Part shown: positions 48,890 to 60,971 of the stretch, one piece after another | Layout of the letters: every line of letters begins with the position of its first letter | Numbering within the stretch: the stretch's first letter is position 1 | NCBI RefSeq assembly: GCF_033807715.1 | Contig: NC_084606.1 | Location: 40,110,922 to 40,174,921, forward strand | Direction: 5' to 3' | Length of the DNA: 64,000 nucleotides | Source: Cololabis saira | Taxonomy: Eukaryota; Chordata; Actinopteri; Beloniformes; Belonidae | Program-made: the position numbers and the translations under genes | The notes under the pieces: generated by a model | Databases searched by the model: none | The model's input: only the letters and a program-made list of their open reading frames with translations | Told to the model about the DNA's origin: nothing

Positions 48890-51515
48890 GAGTGGTGCAG
48901 TTCGTTTCACTAGTTGGAATGTTAGAGGTCTAAACTCCCCTACCAAACGCAACAAAAAATAATCAACCATCTTAAAGCCCTTAACATTAAAATAGCTTTT
49001 TTACAAGAGACTCATCTCAAGCCACTAGACCACGCTAAACTTCAGAGGGGTTGGGTAGGCCAACTTTATCACTCATATCACATTTTCTAGCAAGGCGTGC
49101 GGGGCGGCAATTCTGATTCATAAATCAATCTCCTTTTCAGTGTCCTCGGTCATTTCAGACCCAAACGGATGCTTCGTAGTTGTTGTAGGATTGGGGGCTA
49201 ATAATCTGGTGTTGGCAAATGTGTATGGCCCAAATTGGGACAACGAGAACTTTTTTAAGAATTTTTTTTTTCTCTTCCCGACCTAAACTCTCATCAACTT
49301 ATCCTTGGTGGTGACTTCAACTGCTGTCTTGACCCCTCGCTTGATCGCTCGTCTAACAGGCCTTGTGTGCCATCTAAATCATCTAAAGTGATCCAGCTAT
49401 ACATGGAACGATTTGCGATCTCCGATGCCTGGCGTTTTTTTTAACCATAACACCAAGCAATTCTCATTCTTCTCTCCCGTTCATGGAACATTCTCACGGA
49501 TTGATCTTTTTCTTATTGATAGTAAACTTCTCTCCTCTGTCGTTTCGTGTTCTTACAGTCCTATTGTGATCTCAGATCATGCAACCGTCGTCATGGATAT
49601 CTCTTTTCCAGGCAGGTCTCTTTCCCGCTCTCCCTGGCATTTTAACTCTCTGCTACTTTCTGACTCGGACTTTGTTAACACAATCAACAGTCGTATTGAT
49701 CTTTTTATATCCACTAATGTCAAGCCAGAGGTTTCTGCAGCGGCCATATGGGAGTCATGTAAAGCTTTCTTGAGGGGAGAAATAATATCTTACTCTGCTT
49801 ATCAGAGGAAGATTGCACCTCTGAGTGCCCGTACAATAAAACACAATATGAACGCTTTTTTAATTCCTTAGATTTCCCTTCTATCAACTCTGAAGCGTCC
49901 TCTGGTCTGGATGGACCATTTACAATAAATGAGCTTAGGAGTGCCTTAACGCTTATGCAGAGTGGGAAATGCCCGGGCCCTGACGGGTTCCTGGCTTAAT
50001 TTTTTAAAACCTTTGCAGATTCACTGTCACCCTTATATTACTTAATATGTTTAATGAATCACTGCAGAAAGGTTGACTTCCTCTCACTCTACGTCAGGCT
50101 ACTATATCCCTAATATTGAAGAAGGATAAAGACCCACTGTCCTGTAGTAATTATCGCCCTATCTCTTCGCTGTGTGCAGACGTTAAAATACTGGCTAAAA
50201 TGCTGGCTAGGCGCCTAGAGGGGGTCCTACAACTATCATCGCTCCAGACCAAACAGGGTTCGTAAAGAACAGACAATCCTTTCATAATGTCCAACGTCTG
50301 TTTGATATTCTGTATTGATCCACAACCTCTGATGACCCTGAGCTAGTCATTTCTATGGATGCCGAAAAGGCATTTGACCGTGTGGAGTGGCCCTACCTGT
50401 TTTACACTCTTTGCTTTGGCTTTGCATCTTGGATTAAGCTTTTGTACACGTCCCCCCTTGCTTGTGTTCGCACGAACAATGACTATTTCTCCCTCAGTCA
50501 TGGTACCCGTCAGGGCTGCCCACTCTCTCCACTACTTTTTGCCATTGCCATTGAACCTTTGGCGGTAGCCCTCAGGTCCAGTCAGATGGTTGGCATCTCA
50601 AGAGGGGGCATAGAACATAAGCTGTCCCTATTTGCGGATGATCTCTTGGTCTTTCTTGCTAGTCCTGATAAATCTATCCCCATTGTACTATCAGTGTTGA
50701 AAGATTTTGGACATGTCTCGGGTTACAAATTGAATCTGCATAAAAGCGAACTTATGCCGGTTAATGCAGCAGCCATTGCCAATCCCCTTTCCAATTTACC
50801 ATTCAGAACATCGCTGGAGCACTTTAAATAGTTGGGCGTGTGCGTTACAAAGAACTTTTCTGAATTATTAAAGATTAATTTTTCCCCTCTCTTAGCTAGG
50901 CTGACCCAAGATGTCCATCGTTGGTCAGTGCTGCTTCTGTCTCTCGCTGGTCGTATAAATTGTGTTAAAATGACTGTGCTGCCCAAGTTCTTATATCTAT
51001 TCCAGTGCAACTGAATCTCACAATTTATTTGGAACAAAGGCACCCTTAGAATCAAAAAAGACATTTTACAAAAGCCTAAACAGCCTGGCTCTGCCCAACT
51101 TCTTGCTTTATTATTGGGCTGCGGACATACAGTAAGAGCAATGTTGCACTGGTGCCACTCCAACAGCCAGTCTCCATCATGGTTGCAGGTTGAGGAAGCC
51201 TCATGTAGTCCCTCTTCGTTGCTGTCCCTGCTGTGCCTCCCGCTGTCACCGTCACCAACTTCTCACTCCAGTAGTATTGTAGTGAAAAACTGCCTTAAAA
51301 TCTGGAATCAGTTCAAGCGACACTTTGGACTTAAGGAAATACCTGTCTTAGCACCAATTCATTCTAACCCTCTGTTCACTCCATCTGTTATTGACAGAGT
51401 GTTTTTGATCTGGAAAGATCTAGGGATTGTTTCACTAAAACAGCTTTACATCAGTGGCACATTTGCTTCCTTCGACCAGCTGTGTGGATTTCCTAGCCAT
51501 GACGTCATTAGCACC
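48890..51515 (+). pseudogene. L1/Tx1-type ORF2, heavily decayed
   Basis: Endonuclease start FTSWNVRGLNSP near 48905, ETHLKPLDHAKL near 49010, GGDFNCCLDPSLDRS near 49310, FFSPVHGTFSRIDLFLI and PIVISDHATVV (49413-49871). RT pieces are MDAEKAFDRVEWPYLF, RQGCPLSPLLFAIAIEPL and LSLFADDLLVFL (50355-50831), and the C-terminal IWNQFKRHFGL near 51300. It is spread over several frames with deletions between endonuclease and RT. It belongs to the same broad group as the L1 at 18445, but is an older copy. No 3' tail is visible. Confidence 0.85.
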
Positions 51516-52051
51516 TGAGTGCGAGATCACAGTGTGAACAGTGGATGCACGTCCAGGAGGGCCGGTATCAGTTCAATAAAGTCAGTGGTTTTTCCTCCAG
51601 AGAGACAGTAGGTAATGGCACCACGAAGCCTTAAAAAACGGATTATGGAGTCTCCAACCACTAAAATTTCGGGATGCTCAGACTCTGGATTTCCTTTGTA
51701 AACTGCAAGTTTTGGGTTAAGTTTGTGTCTGGTGGTTGTCGAGCTGTGAGAGGACGGGTGCGCTAAGTTTCTGACCTGATCGGACGCTCGCGTGGGAGGG
51801 GGCGGGGCCACACTGGGAGGGGGCGGGGCCGCAGCAGCAGCAGCAGCAGCAGGTGGCTGTGAGGAGGAGGATGAGGACGCTGGAGCAGCCGCCGCACGGG
51901 ACTGGTTTTGGGGCTGTAGGAGTGATAAACGGGGCCGTTTACGTCCTGGGGGGGCTGATGAAGAGAATGACGAGTCCGGAGACGAGGTGACGCTGATGGG
52001 AGAAGTCCGCTTTCGGATCCGGGCCGCACTCCGTGCAGGGGGAGGAGAGAC

Positions 52052-52877
52052 CATAGATATATATAAAAAGGCTAGATGACTCGCCCCCGCTCCTGCCAAT
52101 GCAGAGCGACGTCGTCACACGGCAGCCATCTTGCCACAGGAGAGCTCGCTCACTCATAACATTGTGTTTAATGGTGCATGTACTGCTTAAACAACCTTAA
52201 CTTGCTCAATTCTCAACAGATTTTCAAACTGTTTGGTTTTTTATGAACGTCAGAGATGTAGTTATGACACTGCATACTTGTGAATAATTATAAACATTGA
52301 CAAACTTACTATTATATGAAAATAACAAGAAACAGATATATATAAATAAGTAAATAATAAATAAGCGGGCCGTAACCTAAAGCTGACAAGTTTGCATCCC
52401 TGATCTTAAAAGTATAATCAATGAGAGCTGAGGTTTTGCATCCTTAAAGTTTCTTTTAGGACACCAAACCTGCTACAATCAGTTCACAACAGGTTGTCAA
52501 TAGGTTGTCATTAAATCGTCATTTTATCGCAGTAGAAGCTGTACAATAAGTGAAATTTTCGATTGTGGTCACCCTTGGTAACTTGGGAAAGTAACATTAA
52601 CGTTAATTAGTGGTGATACACAACTATTGTATGTGCTGCATGATTAAATCATTTTTCGAAAAGAAAAGATACAATTTCAACATGTCCATGTTTATGTACC
52701 TGCCATTGTTTATATAATAATTACTCAGGGGTTTATGTTTATGTTTATGTTCATGTTCTGGATCTCTGGAAAGCGTCTAGAGACAACATCTGTTGTATTA
52801 GACGCTATATAAATAAAATTGAATTGAATTGAATTGAACCTTGAGTCATCTAACCTTTATATATATTTATATCTATG
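52052..52877. mobile_element. Non-autonomous element with 8-bp TSD GGAGAGAC
   Basis: CATAGATATATATAAAAAGG at the left and ATATATTTATATCTATG at the right are inverted repeats, and GATGACTC/GAGTCATC follow inside. GGAGAGAC stands at 52044-52051 and 52878-52885. It carries a nested L2 3' end at about 52695-52838 (GCGTCTAGAGACAACATC then AATTG units). No transposase. The TSD size suggests hAT. Confidence 0.8.
52695..52838 (+). mobile_element. Very short L2 3' end
   Basis: GCCATTGTTTATATAATAAT, GTCTAGAGACAACATCTGTT and four AATTG units. This is an extreme 5' truncation of the L2 type found elsewhere in the window. Confidence 0.75.
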
Positions 52878-53424
52878 GGAGAGACAGGCTCGGTGGGAAA
52901 CATTGCCAGAGGAGAGAAGAAGTTTGAGAGTGGAATGTCGTCGTCGCCGGTGTTACACGGGTCGTAGAGGGGAAGAGACAGCTTTTTGGTGCCCTTCACA
53001 ACAGAAGACCAGGAAGGAGTGGAGTTCAGACCAGGGATGTCGGTAGTGAGCGATGTTGGATCGCCGTCTTCAGTGCGGCGGTGACTCTCTTCATCATGTC
53101 CATGCGTTGCTTTGACCTGAGCAGTGAAGACACACACGCACGCACGCATATGAGGGGCCGTACAAGCCATAATTCATTCTGACCCTCTCACACACATACA
53201 TTCTCCTTTCACATACATATATTTTCACTCTCGCACACACACATTCTCCTTTCACATTCATATATTTTCACTCTCACACAAATACATTCTCCTTTCACAT
53301 ACATATATTTTCACTCTCACACACACACACATTCTCCTTTCAGATTCATATATTTTCACTCTCATATTTATATATTTTAACACACACATTCATACATTTT
53401 GCTCTCACGCACAACTATAAATAA

Positions 53425-53635
53425 TATATGTATGTAAGAGAAGAATATATGTATGTATGAGAAGAATATATGTATGTAAGAGAAGAATGTATGTATGTAA
53501 GAGAAGAATGTATGTATGTAAAAGAAGAATGTATGTATGTAAATGAAGAATGTATGTATGTAAAAGAAGAATGTATGTATGTAAAAGAAGAATATATGTA
53601 TGTAAAAGAAGAATGTATGTATGTGAGTGAAAGTA
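53425..53635. repeat. (ATGTATGTAARAGAAGAAT)n minisatellite
   Basis: About ten units of a ~20-bp word, GTATGTAAGAGAAGAATGTA and variants, in the left half of the inverted-repeat transposon. Confidence 0.85.
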
Positions 53636-53799
53636 TAGTTGAAACGGAAGGAGTATAGTGGAAACGGAAGGCAGGTCATTTATCGCGCTGTGATTGGCTG
53701 AGAAGCTTCAGCAGGCCAAGCAGCTAACGTACACCAGAGCAAACCGGAGCATTACGGCGGCAGTCATTGCAATATCAGACTCGGCAACACAAACTGGAA

Positions 53800-54716
53800 C
53801 TCCTGGTCAAGGAAAAGGGGGTCATCTGGTACCGGGCCGCACAGAGAGAAACAATTATTTCTGTAGCATCCCCTGATGATGGATGACTCTCAAACTGATG
53901 GTTCACAATGTTTTTATTCCTTGGATGTACAATAAATACACTGCAAACACACTGTAAGAGCTATAAAGGAATAAAATAAAATAGAATTAGTCTTTCTACA
54001 TTCATAGAAGTTTAATTTAACTTAAATACAGACCGACGCAGCTGCTGCTCGCTCGGTAATAACAGCTACAGGCTGATTTATGGTTCCGCGTTACACCTAC
54101 GCAGAGCCTACGGCGTAGGGTGTGCGTCGCCGTGCACCCTACGCCGTAGGCTACGCCGTCGATTTAACGCGGACCATAAATCAGGCCTACAGCTGACAGC
54201 CAAACTCAATATGTACATAAATACGGCATAACATTTGCAAAGAAAACAAATCCTTATCAGAAGGTGCTTTTTGTGTCAGTTGGGCACCACTTTAGCAGTC
54301 CAGACACTAGTTTAGTCTTTCAGACACTTTTTACTGCCTTAAAACTTTTACCATTAAAGTCCGAAGCACCGGATGTTTACAAGGTCTCGGCGAGACGCCT
54401 TCAAAATAAAAGCACTAAATATCGGCCTCCTTGATAAATAAAATAAAAGCCTGGCTTCAAATAACTTTAATGAGACATAAAAACATAAAAACACATTTAT
54501 AAAAATACTCATATTAATGGTAATTTACAATTTCCATTATTTTATTTTATTTTTTCAAAAATCATTATTATTATTACTATAGAGAAAATACCACAGTTTT
54601 TAATGCTGATCTTGTCATTTTATTTCGTTTTTATCAACTACACCTTTAGATTGGGCCGTGAAAATATGGTCAGACAGTAAACCGGTCCGCGGTTCAGAAA
54701 AGGTTGGGGACCACTG
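53800..54716. mobile_element. hAT-type element copy nested in the transposon
   Basis: The right end reads GGTTGGGGACCACTG (54702-54716), preceded by CCGGTCCGCGGTTCAGAAAA. The left side has CTGGTACCGGGCCGCACAGA, the matching sub-terminal word; the outermost left bases are degraded. A short T-rich interior shows no transposase. Confidence 0.5.
54072..54186. mobile_element. Short palindromic MITE (family P), copy 5, with 6-bp TSD
   Basis: GCTGATTTATGG...CCATAAATCAGGC ends, 115 bp, flanked by CTACAG at 54066-54071 and 54187-54192. The middle, GGCGTAGGGTGTGCGTCGCC, is mirrored by GTGCACCCTACGCC. It is the best-preserved copy of the family in the window. Confidence 0.8.
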
Positions 54717-54942
54717 ACTTAGGGGACAGTTTTAGGCTGACATGTATTACATAGGTACACTGGTACCTATGTACTGGTACCTGTCAGGTGGTGTAAATAA
54801 TCAGTTGTGACTTGGATTTGGGTAAAAATCTTGTATCACTGCATCTATGTTTATGTGTTTACTAGCACATCTTAACAGATGTAATGCTTTGAACCCTAAA
54901 AATGCGGATCATATGTCTTAGCATGACAATTTAGGCCTTGGT

Positions 54943-55351
54943 TTATTTTTCTCTGTTTACTGCTGCTGTTGTGGCCAGGCTAGGTCTGCCTTGATGTCCA
55001 GTCATGACAGGTGGAGGCAGCAGGACATAACTGTTCTCGGTTCTTTGTCTGGTTTCATGAGCAGTCAGCAAAAACTGAAGACATCTAAACAAGGACTCTA
55101 ATGTATTGCCTGCTTCTCTGTTTCTTGAATCTTCAACAAATCTTTGACAGAAATCCAGATAAGGTTTGAAAGTGGTCACGAAGTTCTCTATACAGCCTCT
55201 CACGAACAAAAGAATCTGTAGCTTCTCTTTGCAGTCGTTCAATACATTGTAAGACGTTATTAAAAAAATTGCGAATGTCATTCTCATTGCTACTTATTCC
55301 TGAAATGCAAAACTGCACTAGATACGAAAACACAATGACTTTTATTAGCAT
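54943..55351 (-). pseudogene. N-terminal remnant of a transposase-like protein, unknown family
   Basis: Frame 1 (55351-55133) has a hydrophobic start, MLIKVIVFSYLVQFCISGIS, then NENDIRNFFNNVLQCIERLQ and RERLYRELRDHFQTLSGFL. Frame 2 (to 54943) continues after an indel near 55150 with QRFVEDSRNREAGN, NSYVLLPPPVMTGHQGRPSL. From memory, fish proteins of this shape carry GRPS/GRPR..I..EQL and a helix-turn-helix before an integrase core; that part is missing here. It sits inside the inverted-repeat transposon and is most simply its decayed transposase or accessory protein. Confidence 0.4.
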
Positions 55352-55948
55352 GATTGCTATGCATGATGCTATTTAGCATCAGGTTAGGATAAGATGAGCA
55401 AGTCTTGGGCGTGTTTCCTGGAATAAGAGTGACTTCCTGCTTAAGGAGGAGCTTCCTGTATCAGGGTTAGGGTGTAAATATATGTGAGAGTGAAAATACA
55501 TGTATGTGTTGAAAAGTAAAGTATATGTGTGAATAGTATATATGTATGTGAAAGGAGAATATATGTGTGTGAGAGTGAAAGGAGAATGTATGTGTGTGAG
55601 AGGGAAAATATATGTATGTGAAAGGAGACTATGTGTGTGAGAGTGAAAGGAGAATGTATGTGTGTGAGAGTGAAAATATATGTATGTGAAAGGAGAATAT
55701 ATGTGTGTGAGAGTGAAAGGAGAATTTATGTGTGTGAGAGTGAAAATATATGTATGTGAAAGGAGAATGTATGTGTGTGAGAGTGAAATATGAATGTGAA
55801 AGGAGAATGTATGTGTGTGTGAGAGTGAAAATATATGTATGTGAAAGGAGAATGTATTTGTGTGAGAGTGAAAATATATGTATGTGAAAGGAGAATGTAT
55901 GTGTGTGAGAGGGTCAGAATGAATTATGGCTTGTACGGCCCCTCATAC

Positions 55949-56982
<1,034 letters not shown>

Positions 56983-57013
<31 letters not shown>

Positions 57014-58823
57014 TAGAAAATTTCATGAAATTTTGATATGGGCATGCCCTACGGCCCATTCGACCCCTCTCGCTGCTTTGGTTTAGGGCTGTAGTGGTTG
57101 TGTTCGGGGTGGTTCTATGTCAGTTTGAGGTGTTTAAAGTTGTATTGCATTCATTCCTGTGCTCCCAATAGTTATTAAAGGCGTGCGCTTTTTGGCGTCT
57201 AGCGCCCCCCACGGTGACACTTTTGACTGAAAAAAGTAATGCCCATCGAGGCAACATGGAGACGCATCTAACGATGTATGCCATGCATGGGTGCATGTTG
57301 CGGTTCAGGCTACATTAATGGATAGGTTTTTGTTTCACCGTGGTAAAAAAAACCATCTGAATGAATGGGGCCATTTGGCATGGATTTTGACATAAAATTT
57401 CCTTAAATAACAGCTTCATGAAATTTGAATATGTTGAAGTCCACAGCGTGCCGAGTCGGGGAACATTTGTAGGATGTCTCTATGATAATCTGTTGCCTAG
57501 CAACAAGCGTCCAAAGTCAAACGGAAATAAAGAAAAAAATGAAAGGTCATTATCGCAAAAAGTGTAATAATTGGCATAATGAGCTTGTACGGTCCGTTAG
57601 TGCCAATCGGGCCGAGTGTTTGAAAGTTTGAACGATGTCTCTACGATAAAGTCTGGCCGAGCAATAAACGTTAGAATTTTTGCCTTTTTTTTTGCTTTTT
57701 GGCATCTAGCGTTGCCACGGTAACACTTTTGACTGAGAAAAGTAATGCCCATCGAGGCACGATTGAGACGCATCCAACGATGTATGCCATGCATGGGTGC
57801 ACGTTCCGGTCTGGGCATCATTAACAGATGTTTTATTCACATGCTCCCCCATACAAATGCATAGGTTTTTGTTGCCATGGTAACAAGCTCCATAGGATAG
57901 AATGGGACAATTAGGCTTCAATATCTCAAAAGCTGTAAACGACAGCGTAATGAGACCTTAGTATGTTGTAGTCCACAGCAACCCGAGTCTTTTAACGTTA
58001 AATTAAACTCTCTACGATATTGTGTTGCCGCGCAACAAGCGTCCGAAATTCCGTTAGCATCAAAATGAACAAAGTGGAATACCTCAAAAACCGTAATAGC
58101 AAGCTTGACGAGACTAAAATATGTTGCAGTACAAAGCGTCCCGGGTTTGTCAATGTTGTAATGATGTCTGTACGATAAACCGTTGCCTAGCAACAAACGT
58201 CCAAAATAAAAGGGATTTTTTTTTTAAATTGAAAGTTAAATATCGCAAAAACCGTAATAACTAGAATGATGAAGTTGTATGGTCCTTTAAAGACTATCGG
58301 GCCGAGTGTTTCAAAGTTTGAACGATGTCTCTACGATAAAGTTCGGCCGAGCAATAAGCGTGGGAATTTTTGCCTTTTTTTTTGCTTTTTGGCAACTAGC
58401 GTTGCCACGGTAACCCCTATTACTGAGAAAAGTAATACCCATCGAATCACGATGGAGACGCATCCAACGATGTATGCCATGCATGGGTGCACGTTGCGGT
58501 TCGGGCCGTATTAACGGACGAAAAAAAGTGCGGAATAAGAATAATAAGAAAAGGGAAACCTTTTCTGTATACCAATATATCGCCTTCATTTTCATGTTTT
58601 TCCTCATTTTTTCGGGCGTGTTTTAGTTTTTGGAGATTTTTTTTTTCCACATCAGAGCGGGGTCATGCTGTACACCCGCTGGTGTGACGTGGGACTTTTG
58701 CGACTTTAGCTTGTTAGCAAAATGCTAGCAACATTGCCCTTTGGGCCATTCTGGACGATTGCAATATGGTCATGCCATTACTTGGCATGCCCATAATAAT
58801 AATAATAATAATAATAATAACAT
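56983..58823. repeat. 1.75-kb repeat with internal blocks, flanked by (AAT)n
   Basis: The ends TATGGGCATGCC (57037-57048) and GGCATGCCCATA (58784-58795) are exact inverted repeats, and AAT arrays flank both sides. Inside, a block containing ACGATGTATGCCATGCATGG recurs at about 57272, 57778 and 58470. A second block (TGTCTCTACGATAAAGT) recurs at 57633 and 58327. A third (GTTGCCTAGCAACAA) recurs at 57490 and 58182, with a GTTGCCGCGCAACAA variant at 58023. No coding capacity; the class is unknown. Confidence 0.6.
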
Positions 58824-58969
58824 ATAAAGATATGGGCACAGACGCAGCAGGTCCTGTTGCACAAAGATTTTGCAGGCCTTAATGTTTCCTGTGTTTTATT
58901 TTATTCATTATTGTTAAATGTAGTGTTGATGTGTGACAGATGTGTGTAGTTTAGTGTTGATGTGTGTGT

Positions 58970-59101
58970 GACAGACGTGTGTATGGGGCGTTAATGAAAA
59001 TACGGGAAAAATCGCGTCCCGTATTAGTTCAATACGGGACGCAACATTTTTTTCTCAAATAAAGGACAATTCCGTATTTTACGGGACGGGTGGCAACCCT
59101 A
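58970..59101. repeat. hAT-like element end (CCGTATTT family), second copy
   Basis: ACAATTCCGTATTTTACGGG followed by ACGGGTGGCAACCCTA. Shares its word order with 590-715. Confidence 0.5.
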
Positions 59102-59450
59102 TCCTCGCGGTGCCTCCCACCAATGGAAGAAGTAGCACTGCTCTACAGTCACATTTACAGTCAGCTGCAGGTATAGAATAGAATAATGTTGACATGCTTA
59201 TTTCTGCATAGCCTACTCCTATCCTATCCACCCTTGGTTTGGTTGACAAAAAAAAAACTTCCAATATCGTGAATATTTAAGTAATTGCGCTAAAGCTTCA
59301 GTTGCAACCGCTGTCTTATCAAAGAAATCATTACGGGTTCATTCGTGGTCCAGAACAGACCATAGACATGAGTACGCACTGGCCTCTGTGAAGACCCGGT
59401 TAAGATTATCCAACCTTGAAAATTTCATGTAAAAATTGGCTTCAGATATC
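59102..59450. other. No gene recognised
   Basis: Mixed sequence between a hAT end and an L2 3' UTR fragment; nothing I can identify. Confidence 0.35.
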
Positions 59451-60165
59451 CATCCTGAGTGGAGATCTGCACCAGCCCAGATGTGGAGGCATGCCTGCAC
59501 ATACATTAACGCTTCTCCATTGTTTTGTGATGCAGCTCCCCCAGCTGCCTTTTCCCACCACCAGAATGACCCACTCAGGAGCCCCCCATCGTGGAGTCCA
59601 CACGTGGACCGTCCACAGGGACACGAGACCCTGGCCCTGCCCCTTCTCCACCTTTCCCCGACCCTGAACTTAACCTGGGGCTTGCTGATTGGGCCGGAGC
59701 TTCGGGAGCTGCATGCTGGCCTGCGGTCCCCACCCCCGGTCATCCCGCTGCTGCTTCCACCTGCCTGTGGTCCCCACCCCCGGTCATCCCTCTGCTGCTT
59801 CCACCTGCCTGCGGTCCCCACCCCCGGTCATCCCTCTGCTGCTTCCACCTGCCTGCGGTCCCCACCCCCGGTCATCCCGTAGCTGCTTCCACCTGCCTGC
59901 GGTCCCCACCCCCGGTCATCCCGTAGCTGCTTCCACCTGCCTGCTGTCCCCACCCCCGGTCATCCCGTTGCTGCTTCCACCTGCCTGCTGTCCCCACCCC
60001 CGGTCATCCCGTTGCTGCTTCCACCTGCCTGCTGTGCTGTTGACGTCCCCGACTCCCCCAGTCTGGCCCTCGGCAGGAGGGTCCCCCCTTATGAGCCTGG
60101 TCCAGGTCCTGGTCCTGGTCCAGGTCCAGGTCCAGGTTTCTTCCCTCCTAAAGGGGAGTTTTTCG
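59451..60165 (+). mobile_element. L2 3'-UTR fragment with expanded 44-bp minisatellite
   Basis: CTTGCTGATTGGGCCGGAGC, GAGCTGCATGCTGGCCTGCG and TCCCTCCTAAAGGGGAGTTT match the 3' UTR of the L2 copies near 35.6 and 36.5 kb. Between them a 44-bp unit (GGTCCCCACCCCCGGTCATC + CCGCTGCTGCTTCCACCTGCCTGC) is repeated about seven times (59720-60033). The copy stops at GGGGAGTTTTTC before the usual tail. Confidence 0.75.
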
Positions 60166-60294
60166 AGGAGAGCGTTGTACCGGTGGTGACCAATTGGGGG
60201 CAGTAAGCAGAGCCAGAAAAGTAATAAAATATTTGGTAGTAGTTTAATAAACCAGCTGGTGGAATAAAGATAAATAAATAAGACAGCAACACAG

Positions 60295-60510
60295 ATGGAG
60301 AGGAGATCACTGCTCTGCTTTTCTTGTGATGTCGGTTTGTCGGGCCGTTCAACCAGAGCTGCCGGGAGACTGGAGCTCGTTCGTCCAGCCGATGCAGCAA
60401 CTGATGAGAAACAGCGGCGATATTTCTGCATGTCCTCGGTTTCGTTTGAGGACTTGTTACATGGGATTGTCCCGCTGATTCAGCTCCAAACCAGACAGAC
60501 GGCAGCATAG
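60295..60510 (+). pseudogene. ORF possibly from a PIF/Harbinger transposase N-terminus
   Basis: 71 codons. RRYFCMSSVSFEDLLHGIVP followed by LIQLQTRQTA resembles the R.FRM....F..LL..I.P.I segment at the start of HARBI1-like nucleases. There is no catalytic part. An AT-rich leader and AATAAA-like words surround it. It could also be a short host exon; I cannot decide. Confidence 0.25.
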
Positions 60511-60971
60511 AGCAGGCTGTCATCCTTCTACCTGACGGGACGAGCTGCAGCAGCCAGGTGGAGCAGCACGCGCATGTGGTCAGATTAATTTACCGAAATA
60601 TCTGGAGCAAAGTTGGTGTCAGTGGAGCGTTGACTGAAGAACCTCTGAGTGCAGCTCAAACATTTGATCGGTGGGCAAAACACCCCACCAGTCCAACAGC
60701 ACCACCGCTGTGTTTGACCTGCATCTTCCCACGAGCACGGACACAACGAGCATGAGTCTGTCTGCACCATAGACATATAAACGTAGACGCCCCATCGGGT
60801 GTTCTTGCCCGCTGCTGCGATACGTCAACGTCGCCACCATATTGGATGTGGCAAGACTGCGCTGTAAACTAATACAAGTAAATGGACTTATTTTCATAAA
60901 GCGCCTTTCTACAAAGAAATTTACGTTGTACGTCTCATTTATTCATTCACACACACACACACACACACACA

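Larger units (their letters stand above)
51527..53100 (-). pseudogene. CR1/L2-type ORF1 fragment with SGNH start, split by an insertion
   Basis: From the right: SHRRTEDGDPTSLTTDIPG, SVVKGTKKLSLPLYDPC, FFSPLAMFPTEP (53090-52886), then after the insertion RIRKRTSPISVTSSPDSSF, a Ser/Ala/Pro-rich linker and HPEILVVGDSIIRFLRL (the GDS box of SGNH hydrolases) followed by GGKTTDFIELIPALLDVHP. The frame is continuous across the insertion when that is removed. It lacks the rest of the esterase domain and any ORF2. It resembles ORF1 of fish CR1/L2-type LINEs by layout; the exact family is unknown. Confidence 0.6.
53149..55948. mobile_element. Large inverted-repeat transposon with satellite-like ends
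   Basis: The left terminus TATGAGGGGCCGTACAAGCC is matched by GGCTTGTACGGCCCCTCATA at the right. The inverted match goes on with AATTCATTCTGACCCTCTCA and then arrays of a ~40-bp unit (ATATATGTATGTGAAAGGAG + AATGTATGTGTGTGAGAGTG) on both sides (53190-53400 and 55480-55910). ACGC repeats adjoin both ends, so the target duplication is hidden in a microsatellite but fits CACGCACGCA. Inside are an ORF remnant (54943-55351, minus), a hAT-type copy and a palindromic MITE. TAT ends make an IS3EU-like assignment possible, without proof. Confidence 0.65.

Noticed and set aside
51792..52079. Plus-strand Gly/Ala-rich ORF
   Set aside because: Shadow of the minus-strand Ser/Ala/Pro linker of the GDS-box ORF1 fragment.
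53377..53679. Phe/Tyr/His-rich minus ORF and Glu/Val-rich plus ORF
   Set aside because: Translations of the ~20-bp minisatellite in the inverted-repeat transposon.
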